Source of the DNA: an uncultured Oscillospiraceae bacterium
Lineage (GTDB): Bacteria; Bacillota; Clostridia; Oscillospirales; Acutalibacteraceae
Direction: 5' to 3'
DNA: 17,715 nt
Assembly: GCA_905200265.1 (NCBI GenBank)
Contig: CAJKJS010000006.1
Span: 1 to 17,715, forward strand
Shown one piece after another: positions 1 to 7,123 of this stretch (position 1 is its first letter; the number at the start of each line of letters is the position of its first letter). A model generated the notes under the pieces. It was given only the letters and a program-made list of their open reading frames with translations. It had not been told where the DNA came from and ran no database searches. The translations under genes were made by a program, and so were the position numbers.

Positions 1-467
1 AGCAGTCCGTTTTCCTGTTTCACGCCACCATTCGCGACAATATCACCCTGTTTCAGGATTTCCCTCGAGACGAAGTGGACCGGGCCATCCGGCTGGCGGG
101 GCTGGAACCGCTCATCAATAAGCGGGGAGAAAACGCCCTGTGCGGCGAAAACGGCCTTACCCTATCCGGCGGCGAAAAACAGCGCATTGCCATCGCCCGC
201 AGTTTATGCAAACGGTCGCAGGTGTTGCTGGCCGATGAGAGCACCTCTGCCCTGGATGCCGCCACGGCGCGCCAGGTGACCGACGCGCTGTTATCGCTGT
301 CAGGGGTGACCCGGCTGATTATTACCCATCAACTGGATGCGTCCTTTTTATCCCGGTGCGACGGGATTGTGGTAATGAAAAACGGCCACATCGAAGAACA
401 GGGCACGTTTTCCCAGCTGATGGACCGAAAAGGAACTTTTTATTCCCTCTCTACCTTGTCCCAATAA
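1..467 (+). CDS. ABC exporter ATP-binding domain, C-terminal part (5' end outside window)
   Basis: The reading frame is open from base 3 to the TAA at 465-467, so the gene starts before the window. The visible ~154 residues are the second half of an ABC ATPase. They contain the Q-loop region with an ATIRDNI motif typical of exporters of the MsbA/ABCB type, the signature LSGGEKQRIAIARSL, a Walker B and D-loop segment VLLADESTSALD, and the switch histidine in IITHQ. All catalytic elements present are intact. In this class the domain is usually fused behind six membrane helices and hydrolyses ATP to drive export; the membrane part and Walker A are not visible, so the substrate cannot be named. 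The gene converges on the next one and ends just before a shared hairpin. Confidence 0.93.
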   Translation, partial: QSVFLFHATIRDNITLFQDFPRDEVDRAIRLAGLEPLINKRGENALCGENGLTLSGGEKQRIAIARSLCKRSQVLLADESTSALDAATARQVTDALLSLSGVTRLIITHQLDASFLSRCDGIVVMKNGHIEEQGTFSQLMDRKGTFYSLSTLSQ

Positions 468-472
468 GGCGC

Positions 473-517
473 AAAAAAACGGCGCGGCCTTCTTTTTTTC
501 GAAGGTCACGCCGTTTT
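473..517. terminator. Bidirectional terminator between convergent genes
   Basis: Stem 476-492 pairs with 501-517 (AAAACGGCG...CGCCGTTTT, with one wobble and one mismatch) around a T-rich loop. A run of seven A at 473-479 supplies the U-tract for minus-strand transcripts of the NAD(P)HX repair gene, whose stop codon is 10 bases away. T-rich sequence at 514-528 serves the plus-strand ABC gene. Confidence 0.8.
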
Positions 518-526
518 CGCTATTTT

Positions 527-2083
527 TTAATGAAGGGGCGAAACGCCTTTTTCCATGGCGGCCATCACATCCGGCAGCCGCTCGATCATGTCGGTGGGCA
601 ACATGGCCATTTGCGACAGGTCCCGGGCCGTCACGTCTCCGCACAGCCCGTGCAGGTACACGCCGCACACCGCCGCCCACCGGGGGTCCATCCCCTGGGC
701 CAACAAAGCGCCGATCATCCCGGCCAGCATATCGCCGCTGCCGCCTCTCGCCATCCCGGGGTTACCGGTTTTGTTCAGGCACACGGCGTCACTGCCATGG
801 GCCACCAGGGTTCCCGCGCCTTTGAGCACCAGCACCACATCGGGGTACTGGGCGGCAAAGTCCCGGGCCGTTTGCAGCCGGGCCGACTGCACCTGAGCCG
901 CTGTTTGCCCGATGAGGCCCCCCATTTCGCCGGGGTGCGGGGTCAGCACCCGGGGCCCTTTGGGGGCAAGGAGCACCGACAAATCCCCTTCCAGCGCCCG
1001 CAGGCCGTCGGCATCGATCACCATGGGGCCGGGGTATTCGCGCACGATCTGGCGCACCAGCGCCGTTTTCTGCTCACTGCGCCCGAGGCCGCAGCCCACC
1101 ACCACCGCGCTGGCGCGGGACAGCGCCTTCCATAGGGTATCCCACGCCGCCGGGGCGGGGTCGCCGTTTGGCAGAATGGGGTACGGGGTAAAGACGCTTT
1201 CCCACAGCTGCCCCGCGGCAATGGGGTACAGCCTATCGGGCAGGGCCATTTCCACCAGCCCCGCGCCGCTGCGCAGCGCAGCCCGGCCGCACATCATGGC
1301 GGCCCCCGCCATACCGGGGCTGCCGCACAGGCACAAAAGCCTGCCAAAGTCCCCTTTGTTCGCCTGGGAATCCCGCCGGGGCAACCGGGCGCGGATATCG
1401 CTTTCTTCCGGTTCTAAAAGCGAGCAGGGGCACTCTTCCAGCACATTTTTGGGGATGCCCGCGTCTTCCACCGTCAGGCGGCCCGCATACCGGGCGCCGG
1501 GATACAGCGCGTGGCCGATTTTCGGTGCGGAAAACGCCACGGTTTCGTGGGCCTGAAAACTGCCCTGCGAAGCATGGCCGGTGTCGCATTCCACGCCGCT
1601 GGGCAAATCCAGCGACAGCCGCCGTCCGGGGGCGGCATTGGCTACGGCAATCAGCGACAAAGCCGGTTCCCGCAGGTCCCCGTGGAAGCTAAAGCCGTAA
1701 AGGCAGTCGAGAATCCAGTCGGCCCCCTGCACCGCCCGGCGGCACAAGTCCCGCTGGTTTTGCCAGTCGATTACGTTGACACCTGAGCCCATAGCGCCAT
1801 AGGCGTCTTTTGCGAGGTCCGTCCCCGGGTACCCTTCGGCCAAAATCACAGCTACCCTCGCGCCCCGGCGGCTGAGCAGCCGCGCGGCCACAAAGCCGTC
1901 GCCGCCGTTATTGCCCCGGCCGCACAAAATGGCGAATTTGCGCCCGTCCACATCGCCCCGGCGCAAAATATGCTCCACCGCCGCTTTGCCCGCCAGTTCC
2001 ATCAGCCGGGCCATGCTGCTGCCCTGCCCGACGGCGGCCCGTTCCATGCGCTGCATTTGCATTTTTCCAAAATAGCGGTTCAT
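527..2083 (-). CDS. nnr: Bifunctional NAD(P)H-hydrate epimerase / ADP-dependent NAD(P)H-hydrate dehydratase
   Basis: This cytosolic metabolite-repair enzyme restores damaged NADH and NADPH: the epimerase interconverts R- and S-hydrates and the dehydratase removes water from the S form using ADP in bacteria. The 518 residues show both domains. The N-terminal YjeF_N domain has GRGNNGGDG at residues 55-63 and DLPSGV near 159. The C-terminal ribokinase-like domain has KGDFGRLL near 243, DADGL near 357, TPHPGEMGGL near 381 and the nucleotide-binding GNPGMARGGSGDMLAG at 440-455. Length fits the fused family (about 500 residues). The ATG at 2083 has AGGAG seven to eight bases upstream. It lies 29 bases behind the DUF6106-like gene with no terminator between, so the two probably form an operon. 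It ends at the terminator shared with the ABC gene. Confidence 0.95.
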   Translation of the reverse strand: MNRYFGKMQMQRMERAAVGQGSSMARLMELAGKAAVEHILRRGDVDGRKFAILCGRGNNGGDGFVAARLLSRRGARVAVILAEGYPGTDLAKDAYGAMGSGVNVIDWQNQRDLCRRAVQGADWILDCLYGFSFHGDLREPALSLIAVANAAPGRRLSLDLPSGVECDTGHASQGSFQAHETVAFSAPKIGHALYPGARYAGRLTVEDAGIPKNVLEECPCSLLEPEESDIRARLPRRDSQANKGDFGRLLCLCGSPGMAGAAMMCGRAALRSGAGLVEMALPDRLYPIAAGQLWESVFTPYPILPNGDPAPAAWDTLWKALSRASAVVVGCGLGRSEQKTALVRQIVREYPGPMVIDADGLRALEGDLSVLLAPKGPRVLTPHPGEMGGLIGQTAAQVQSARLQTARDFAAQYPDVVLVLKGAGTLVAHGSDAVCLNKTGNPGMARGGSGDMLAGMIGALLAQGMDPRWAAVCGVYLHGLCGDVTARDLSQMAMLPTDMIERLPDVMAAMEKGVSPLH

Positions 2084-2112
2084 AAATCTCCTCGACCTCT
2101 TTTCCTACCCGG

Positions 2113-2655
2113 TTATCCTACCTGCCGGGGAAACGCCTGCTGCCGCACCAGATACGGCAGCGCCGCCTTGATGGCCCCCAAAATGTCCTCATTGGGGGAA
2201 AACGTCAGGAGCACGTGGCCGTGCTTTTTGCTGTGGCAATCCATGTACCAGCACCCCTGTCCCATATCAATTTCCCCGCAGGAAAAGCGTTTATCAAACG
2301 CGCGGCCTTCCAGTTTTTGGGCGGCCTTTTCGTCATAGACGCCCATATCTTCCACATCTTTGCAGTCAAAGGACACCATGCGCTTGCGGGAACGGCGGTT
2401 GATGATTTTGTCCACCGTCACGTCGCCGTTTGTGAAACTGTATTCGTATTCGAGGTTACGCATACCTAAAAGGAAAAATCCGCCGTAGCACACGCCGATG
2501 ATCACCACAAAGGGGATCAGGATAATGCCCGTAATCATAAAGGCAATCAGCGAAGCGGCCAGCAGCACGCACCCGCCCAGAATAATGCCCGCAATGATGG
2601 CAATATCCTTGCCCGTTTTACGGCGCACAATAATTTGTTCCATAAAAGTATCCAT
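2113..2655 (-). CDS. Conserved membrane protein, DUF6106-like
   Basis: The protein has 180 residues when started at the ATG at 2655, which has GGGAGGA about six bases upstream; an ATG ten codons earlier (2685) has no ribosome site. The N-terminus MDTFMEQIIVRRKTGKD is followed by two adjoining hydrophobic segments at roughly residues 18-41 and 43-64. The rest is a soluble domain of about 115 residues ending in a motif-poor tail. The start and two-helix plan resemble, from memory, a clostridial family of unknown function (DUF6106); this assignment is tentative. There is no catalytic motif. It is the first gene of a likely two-gene operon with the NAD(P)HX repair enzyme, with its own promoter 43-71 bases upstream. 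That pairing does not by itself indicate a shared function. Confidence 0.82.
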   Translation of the reverse strand: MDTFMEQIIVRRKTGKDIAIIAGIILGGCVLLAASLIAFMITGIILIPFVVIIGVCYGGFFLLGMRNLEYEYSFTNGDVTVDKIINRRSRKRMVSFDCKDVEDMGVYDEKAAQKLEGRAFDKRFSCGEIDMGQGCWYMDCHSKKHGHVLLTFSPNEDILGAIKAALPYLVRQQAFPRQVG

Positions 2656-2697
2656 TTTTCGTCCTCCCGTTATTCGAAAAAGCATAGGTTTTGCCCT

Positions 2698-2726
2698 ATT
2701 CTACCATGAACCCTTGAAAATTGCAA
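2698..2726 (-). promoter_or_regulatory. Sigma-A promoter of the DUF6106-like/nnr operon
   Basis: Read on the minus strand: -35 TTGCAA (2721-2726), a 17-base spacer, and -10 TAGAAT (2698-2703) preceded by TGG, giving an extended -10 element. It sits between the pheT terminator and the start codon at 2655. Confidence 0.65.
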
Positions 2727-2737
2727 TTCTTGACGGC

Positions 2738-2767
2738 AAAAGCCGGGGGTCTTTCTCCCCCGGCTTT
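2738..2767 (-). terminator. Terminator of the pheST operon
   Basis: A perfect 11-bp stem, AAAGCCGGGGG with CCCCCGGCTTT (2739-2749 and 2757-2767), has a seven-base loop and a short U-run on the minus-strand transcript. It begins 27 bases after the pheT stop codon. Confidence 0.85.
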
Positions 2768-2794
2768 CCTGTCTATGGAAACCCGGCCGCCGCC

Positions 2795-5227
2795 TTAGCG
2801 CATGTCTACGCCCAGTTTTGCTTTCAGGTTGCCCAAAATCTTGCGAATCGCCCGTTCGGCATCGGCCGGGGCCACTTCCTGTTCCTTATTTTGCAGGGTG
2901 ATGGTAAAGGCCATGCTCTTCTTCCCTTCACCCAGGTTTTTGCCGCGGTAGATGTCAAAGAGCTGCACATCCTGCACCAGCGGGCTGGCGCTTTGGATCA
3001 CGTCCTGCAGCTGCCCGCAGGTGACGGCTTCTTCGCACACCAGCGCGAGGTCGCGTTTCACAGGCGTTGTCGCGGGCAGCGGATGGTACCGGCGTTCTTC
3101 CGGGAAATGAGCGCTGAGCGCTTCGTAATCCAGTTCGATCAGATAAATATTCTGGTTCTGCCGTTCGTCCCGGGCGATATCCAGTTCCGCCGTCACTTCC
3201 AGGGACAGTTTCCCGAATACGCCCACTTTTTTGCCTTCGCACAGCACGCTCGCGGTCATGCCCGGGTGCAGGTAGGGCGCCTTGTCCCGTTCATAGGTAA
3301 ACGTAAGGCCAAAGCCCCCGGCGATGGCTTCCACGGCGCCTTTGGCGGTGAAGAAATCTTCCCCGGGCCCAAACAGGCCGAGGCACAGCGTCATTCTCTC
3401 GTGGGGCTGGCGGGTAAGGGGCAGTTCATAGGGCAGGTACACGGGGCTCATCTCGAACAGACGCCCTTCGCCGTTGCCCTTTTTCAGGTTATTGACAATC
3501 ACCTGCAACATGCTCGGCGCCAAAGTCGTGCGCATGATGGACAGGTGTTCGCTGATGGGGTTTTTAATGCGGATGGCGTTGCGTTCCGGCGCATCGGGCG
3601 CAAAGTGCAGTTTATCGAGGTCCGCCGTGGCGTAAAACGCCAGGGTGCTGGCTTCATAGAAGCCCTGCCCGGCCAGCAAACGTTTCATCTTCATCTGCTG
3701 TTGCTGGGCGCGGGAAAGGCCGCCGTTTGTCACACTGGCGTGGGAGAGGAACGTGGGCACAATGTGCTCATAGCCATACTCGCGGATGATTTCTTCGGCC
3801 ACATCGGGGAACGAATCCATGTCTTCCCGATAAAGCGGCACGCTGACTTTCCAGGTGTTTTCGCTGTCGTCCACCCCGAAATCCAGGCGGCACAGGATGT
3901 CTTTCATGGTGTCGCGGGGCACCTGAATGCCCAGCACGGCGTCGATCTGTTCCGGCGAAACGGTGATCACCCGGCGCTCGAACGACACTTTGTCGCTGCA
4001 GCAGTCAAAGCACGTGGGGGTGATGTCGCCGCAGTCGAGTTCCTGAATCAGATGCAGCGCGCGGCGCAGGCCCAGGCCGGTGGAGTAGGCGTCCACGCCC
4101 TTTTCATACCGGGCGCTGGAATCGCTGTTCTGCCCCAGGGCGCGGCTGGTTTTACGCACGCTGTCCCGGGCGAAGGTGGCGCATTCAAATAATAGTTCCG
4201 TGGTATCGTCTTCGATTTCACTATTGAGGCCGCCCATAATCCCGGCCAGTGCTACGGGCTTTTCTTCGTCGCAGATCACCAGGTTCTGGTCGGTGAGGGT
4301 GAAGGACTTTTCGTCCAGGGTGACGATTTCTTCCCCGTTTTTCGCCCGGCGCACAATGATGTGCCGGCCCCCTACATGGGAAAGGTCGAACGCATGCATG
4401 GGCTGGCCCATTTCCAGCAGGGTGTGGTTCGTAATATCCACCACGTTGTTGATGCTCCGCAGGCCGCACAGCGCCAAATGGCGGCGCATCCAACGGGGGC
4501 TTTCCGACGGGCGGATGTTGCGCACATAATGGGCCATATACCGCGGGCACAGATCGGGAGCCTGTACCTCCACTTTGATGCTGTCATCCGGAGCGGCGGG
4601 GGTGGTGTAATCGAGGGCGGGCATTTTCAGGGGTTTATTTAGAATCGCCGCCACTTCCCGCGCGATGCCGAGGACACTCTGGCAGTCGGGGCGGTTGGCC
4701 GTCAGGCTGATATCGAAAATATAGTCGTTGAGTCCTACCACTTCGCAGATGTCCCGGCCGATGACGGCGTTGGGGTCGTCGTTTAAAATCAGCAGCCCGT
4801 ATACCTGGGAACCGGGGTACAGGTCGTCATTGAGTCCCAGTTCTTCGCCGCTGCACATCATGCCGTTGGACATCACGCCGTGCATTTTCCGCGCTTTGAT
4901 GGTCACCGGGCCGTTTTCGCCCGGTAGGGTAGCGCCGTCCAGCGCCACAGGCACCAGGGCGCCTTCAAAGATATTCGGCGCGCCGGTGGTAATGGCCAGA
5001 TCATGGCCGTATTCGTCGCCGCAATCCACACGGCACAGGTACAGATGGTCCGTGCCTTCCTGTTTTTCCAAATGGGTGATGCGGCCTACCACCACGCGGG
5101 AAATCCCCGCGGACAGGTCGATCAGTTCTTCCACTTCAAACCCGCAGCCGAACAGACGCTTTTCCAGTTCCTGGGCGGTGATATCCACATCCACCAGTTC
5201 TTTCAGCCAACTGAATGGTACTTTCAT
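2795..5227 (-). CDS. pheT: Phenylalanine--tRNA ligase beta subunit
   Basis: Beta subunit of the (alpha-beta)2 synthetase that charges tRNA-Phe in the cytosol; it carries tRNA recognition and editing functions. The 810 residues match the usual bacterial length and domain order. The start is MKVPFSWLKELVDVD. An EMAP/OB-type tRNA-binding domain spans about 40-150 (VVVGRITHLEK, ITTGAPNIFEGALVPVALDG). The B3/B4 editing region (about 210-385) and the B5 and catalytic-like core regions follow. A C-terminal ferredoxin-fold anticodon-binding domain runs from about 715 (TTPVKRDLALVC) to the end. The ATG at 5227 has a perfect TAAGGAGG at 5236-5243, and the first three bases of that site are the pheS stop codon, so the two genes are tightly coupled. 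Expression is expected to follow the T-box upstream of pheS. Confidence 0.98.
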   Translation of the reverse strand: MKVPFSWLKELVDVDITAQELEKRLFGCGFEVEELIDLSAGISRVVVGRITHLEKQEGTDHLYLCRVDCGDEYGHDLAITTGAPNIFEGALVPVALDGATLPGENGPVTIKARKMHGVMSNGMMCSGEELGLNDDLYPGSQVYGLLILNDDPNAVIGRDICEVVGLNDYIFDISLTANRPDCQSVLGIAREVAAILNKPLKMPALDYTTPAAPDDSIKVEVQAPDLCPRYMAHYVRNIRPSESPRWMRRHLALCGLRSINNVVDITNHTLLEMGQPMHAFDLSHVGGRHIIVRRAKNGEEIVTLDEKSFTLTDQNLVICDEEKPVALAGIMGGLNSEIEDDTTELLFECATFARDSVRKTSRALGQNSDSSARYEKGVDAYSTGLGLRRALHLIQELDCGDITPTCFDCCSDKVSFERRVITVSPEQIDAVLGIQVPRDTMKDILCRLDFGVDDSENTWKVSVPLYREDMDSFPDVAEEIIREYGYEHIVPTFLSHASVTNGGLSRAQQQQMKMKRLLAGQGFYEASTLAFYATADLDKLHFAPDAPERNAIRIKNPISEHLSIMRTTLAPSMLQVIVNNLKKGNGEGRLFEMSPVYLPYELPLTRQPHERMTLCLGLFGPGEDFFTAKGAVEAIAGGFGLTFTYERDKAPYLHPGMTASVLCEGKKVGVFGKLSLEVTAELDIARDERQNQNIYLIELDYEALSAHFPEERRYHPLPATTPVKRDLALVCEEAVTCGQLQDVIQSASPLVQDVQLFDIYRGKNLGEGKKSMAFTITLQNKEQEVAPADAERAIRKILGNLKAKLGVDMR

Positions 5228-5240
5228 TGTTGTTTCCTCC

Positions 5241-6263
5241 TTATTCCTGGAACTGCTTCAAAAACCGCAGGTCGTTTTCAAACATCAAGCCAATGTTGTC
5301 AATGCCGTATTTCAGCATGGCAATGCGTTCCATGCCAATGCCAAAGGCAAAGCCGGAATACACGTCCGGGTCGATGTGGCAGTTTTCCAGGACCCGGCGG
5401 TTCACAACGCCGCCGCCCAGCACTTCGATCCAGCCGGTGCCTTTGCACAAACTGCACCCTTTGCCGCCGCATTCAAAGCAGCTGACGTCCACTTCCACGC
5501 TGGGTTCGGTAAACGGGAAGTAACTGGGGCGCAGCCGGGTGCGGGTGCCCGGGCCAAACAGGTTTTTCACCAGTTCATCCAGCATGCCCTGCAAATCGCA
5601 CAGGGTAATGCCCTTATCCACCACCAGGCCTTCCATCTGGTGGAACATGGGGGAATGGGTGGCGTCGGAGTCGGAGCGGAACACACGGCCGGGGCTCAGA
5701 ATTTTAAAGGGCGGGGTCATGGTATCCATGGCGCGGATCTGGCCGTTGGAGGTCTGGGTACGCAGGAGCCATTCGTCCGTCAGATAGAAAGTATCCTGCA
5801 TATCCCGGGCCGGGTGGTCTTTGGGTACATTCAGCCGCGTAAAATTGTGGTCATCGTCGTCGATTTCCGGCGCTTCAAACACCGAAAAGCCCATACCGGC
5901 AAACGCGTCGATGATTTCGCTGCGCACCAGGGTCAGCGGATGCAGCCCCCCGGCCGGGCGGGTTTTGGCGGGCAGGGTGATATCCACGGTTTCGGCGGCG
6001 TTGCGGGCTGCCAGTTCCGCTTTTTTCACCTCTTCGGCCGCTTTGTCATACAGGGCCTGCACCTCGTTTTTCACTTCGTTGATGAGCTTGCCCATCAGGG
6101 GACGCTCTTCTTTCGCCACATTCTTCAGTTCTTTCATCAGCGACGGCACCTGACCGTTTTTGCTCAGGTACATCTGCCAAAACTGGGACAGCGTCGCCTG
6201 GTCTTTGACCTTTTGCAGGTCTTCCTGCACCTTTTGGCGCAGGGCTTCGATTTTGTTCTGCAT
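5241..6263 (-). CDS. pheS: Phenylalanine--tRNA ligase alpha subunit
   Basis: Catalytic subunit that activates phenylalanine with ATP and transfers it to tRNA-Phe. The 340 residues are the normal length. Residues 1-85 form the lysine/glutamate-rich helical arm. Class II motifs follow: motif 1 around 106-126 (GLHPLTLVRSEIIDAF), motif 2 around 194-214 (VFRSDSDATHSPMFHQMEG) and motif 3 at 305-320 (FAFGIGMERIAMLKYG). A four-cysteine cluster C262, C265, C270, C273 (CFECGGKGCSLC) is the putative metal-binding insertion seen in many bacterial PheS proteins. The ATG at 6263 has AAAGGAG eight bases upstream. It is first in the pheST operon, 13 bases ahead of pheT, and follows a 400-base T-box leader. 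Confidence 0.98.
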   Translation of the reverse strand: MQNKIEALRQKVQEDLQKVKDQATLSQFWQMYLSKNGQVPSLMKELKNVAKEERPLMGKLINEVKNEVQALYDKAAEEVKKAELAARNAAETVDITLPAKTRPAGGLHPLTLVRSEIIDAFAGMGFSVFEAPEIDDDDHNFTRLNVPKDHPARDMQDTFYLTDEWLLRTQTSNGQIRAMDTMTPPFKILSPGRVFRSDSDATHSPMFHQMEGLVVDKGITLCDLQGMLDELVKNLFGPGTRTRLRPSYFPFTEPSVEVDVSCFECGGKGCSLCKGTGWIEVLGGGVVNRRVLENCHIDPDVYSGFAFGIGMERIAMLKYGIDNIGLMFENDLRFLKQFQE

Positions 6264-6336
6264 GAGGAAAACTCCTTTCGTACTGGGCAGAGGACACGGC
6301 CCTTTGGGCCTATAGGGGGATTCCCCCTTTACCCGG

Positions 6337-6640
6337 ACAAAACAAAAAGCCCCGCCCCTGCTTACTCATGAAACAGGGACGGGGCCAACGGATTCATCAG
6401 CCTCGCGGTACCACCCGCTTTCCGCCGGCCGGGTCTCCCCGTGCCTGCGGCACTCGTTTGCTCGCCGTAACGGGGCGCTGCCGTTCCGCACTACTGGGCT
6501 TTTTTTGTAAAAAAGCCTTTCCCGCGGACCACTCGGAAGGGAAATTTCCGCCATTTTCCGCCCGGGAGCCTTTCAGCCGGTGAACTCCCTCTCTTTTGAG
6601 CCGCTTTTTCTCATGGCGTACTTTGCTTCGTCATCGTGTT
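6337..6640 (-). promoter_or_regulatory. T-box riboswitch sensing uncharged tRNA-Phe, upstream of pheS
   Basis: The gene-free stretch 6264-6728 is almost entirely this leader and its promoter. On the minus strand the invariant T-box AAAGCGGGTGGTACCGCG occupies 6421-6404. Its UGGU bulge complements an ACCA acceptor end, that is a tRNA with discriminator A, as expected for tRNA-Phe. Upstream, stem I carries an AGUA-like motif (AAAGTAC, about 6620) and the AGAGAG bulge with a GGGAG...CTCCC apical stem (6564-6594). On its 3' side are two candidate UUC specifier codons, at 6536-6538 and 6541-6543; I cannot decide between them. CCCAGTAG follows in the stem I-II linker region. Downstream comes the terminator (6339-6385). 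Uncharged tRNA-Phe should stabilise the antiterminator and switch pheST on. Confidence 0.93.
6339..6385 (-). terminator. T-box-controlled terminator of pheST
   Basis: A 12-bp stem (GCCCCGTCCCTG with CAGGGGCGGGGC, one U-G pair; 6374-6385 and 6349-6360 on the plus strand) has a 13-base loop and is followed on the minus strand by TTTTTGTTTT. It lies directly after the conserved T-box, as the competing structure to the antiterminator. Confidence 0.92.
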
Positions 6641-6677
6641 GTGTCGGTTATTGTGCCGGTTTATTACCGGTTTTTTT

Positions 6678-6706
6678 ATTGTACCACGTTTTTTTCCCGT
6701 TGGCAA
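6678..6706 (-). promoter_or_regulatory. Promoter of the pheST T-box transcript
   Basis: Minus-strand -35 TTGCCA (6701-6706), 17-base spacer, -10 TACAAT (6678-6683) with an extended TGG just before it. Predicted start near 6671. The -35 box overlaps a GGCAAG/CTTGCC inverted repeat (6702-6721). The first transcribed bases hold three copies of an AACCG-type motif before stem I. Confidence 0.7.
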
Positions 6707-6728
6707 GGGGGCTTTCTTGCCTATCTTG

Positions 6729-7049
6729 TCAATAGGAACCGGTCCCGCCGCAGCTGCTGCACCGGCCCGTGCCGCCGCAGCCCGCACAGGCGACCGCCTC
6801 CCCATAGGCCCGGTAGGTACCCGACCCATAGCAAAAGTCGCAGGTGCCCGTGCCATGGCAGGATGTGCAGCTTTGCACCACTGGCTCATAGGTATAGGTA
6901 TAATTGTTCGTGTAGCCGTCCGTATAGGTAAACGGCGAATTTTGCGCGCCCTGGCCGTAGTTTTCCGATCCGCCCCCCTGATTGATACAGACAAGATAGA
7001 TCAGAAGCAGCACGGCAATCACAAGAATGCATTTCCATGTCTTATCCAT
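6729..7049 (-). CDS. Small membrane-anchored protein with DnaJ-type cysteine knuckles, no J domain
   Basis: Unrecognised protein of 106 residues when started at the ATG at 7049, which has GGAGGG eight bases upstream; an ATG 13 codons earlier lacks such a site. Residues 5-22 (KCILVIAVLLLIYLVCI) form one membrane segment. The C-terminal half carries four perfect CxxCxGxG motifs at 61-68, 70-77, 88-95 and 97-104. They come as two close pairs with only one residue between members, so two zinc ions are likely bound. DnaJ has the same four motifs but with longer spacing and a J domain, which is absent here. With lysines before the helix and little else, the cysteine domain may lie outside the membrane, which would be unusual for zinc knuckles; the opposite topology is possible. 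Cys21 has no good lipobox. It follows the zinc-ribbon gene by 74 bases with no clear terminator, so cotranscription is plausible. Confidence 0.8.
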   Translation of the reverse strand: MDKTWKCILVIAVLLLIYLVCINQGGGSENYGQGAQNSPFTYTDGYTNNYTYTYEPVVQSCTSCHGTGTCDFCYGSGTYRAYGEAVACAGCGGTGRCSSCGGTGSY

Positions 7050-7123
7050 TCGGTTCCCTCCTGTTTCATTAAACCGGATGTCTCTCATGACGCATAGGGA
7101 AATGGTACCGGCCCAAAGGGGCT

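Noticed and set aside
2498..6371. Two long plus-strand open frames (about 564 and 547 codons) opposite pheT and pheS
   Set aside because: They are antisense shadows of GC-rich synthetase genes: His/Gln/Gly/Phe-rich translations without domains, starting without ribosome sites.
6702..6721. GGCAAG/CTTGCC hairpin as the terminator of the CxxCxGxG gene
   Set aside because: The stem is only six base pairs and no U-run follows on the minus strand.
6366..6994. Short open frames inside the T-box leader and over the CxxCxGxG gene
   Set aside because: The region is explained by a conserved regulatory RNA and a better-supported gene; these frames have no ribosome sites.
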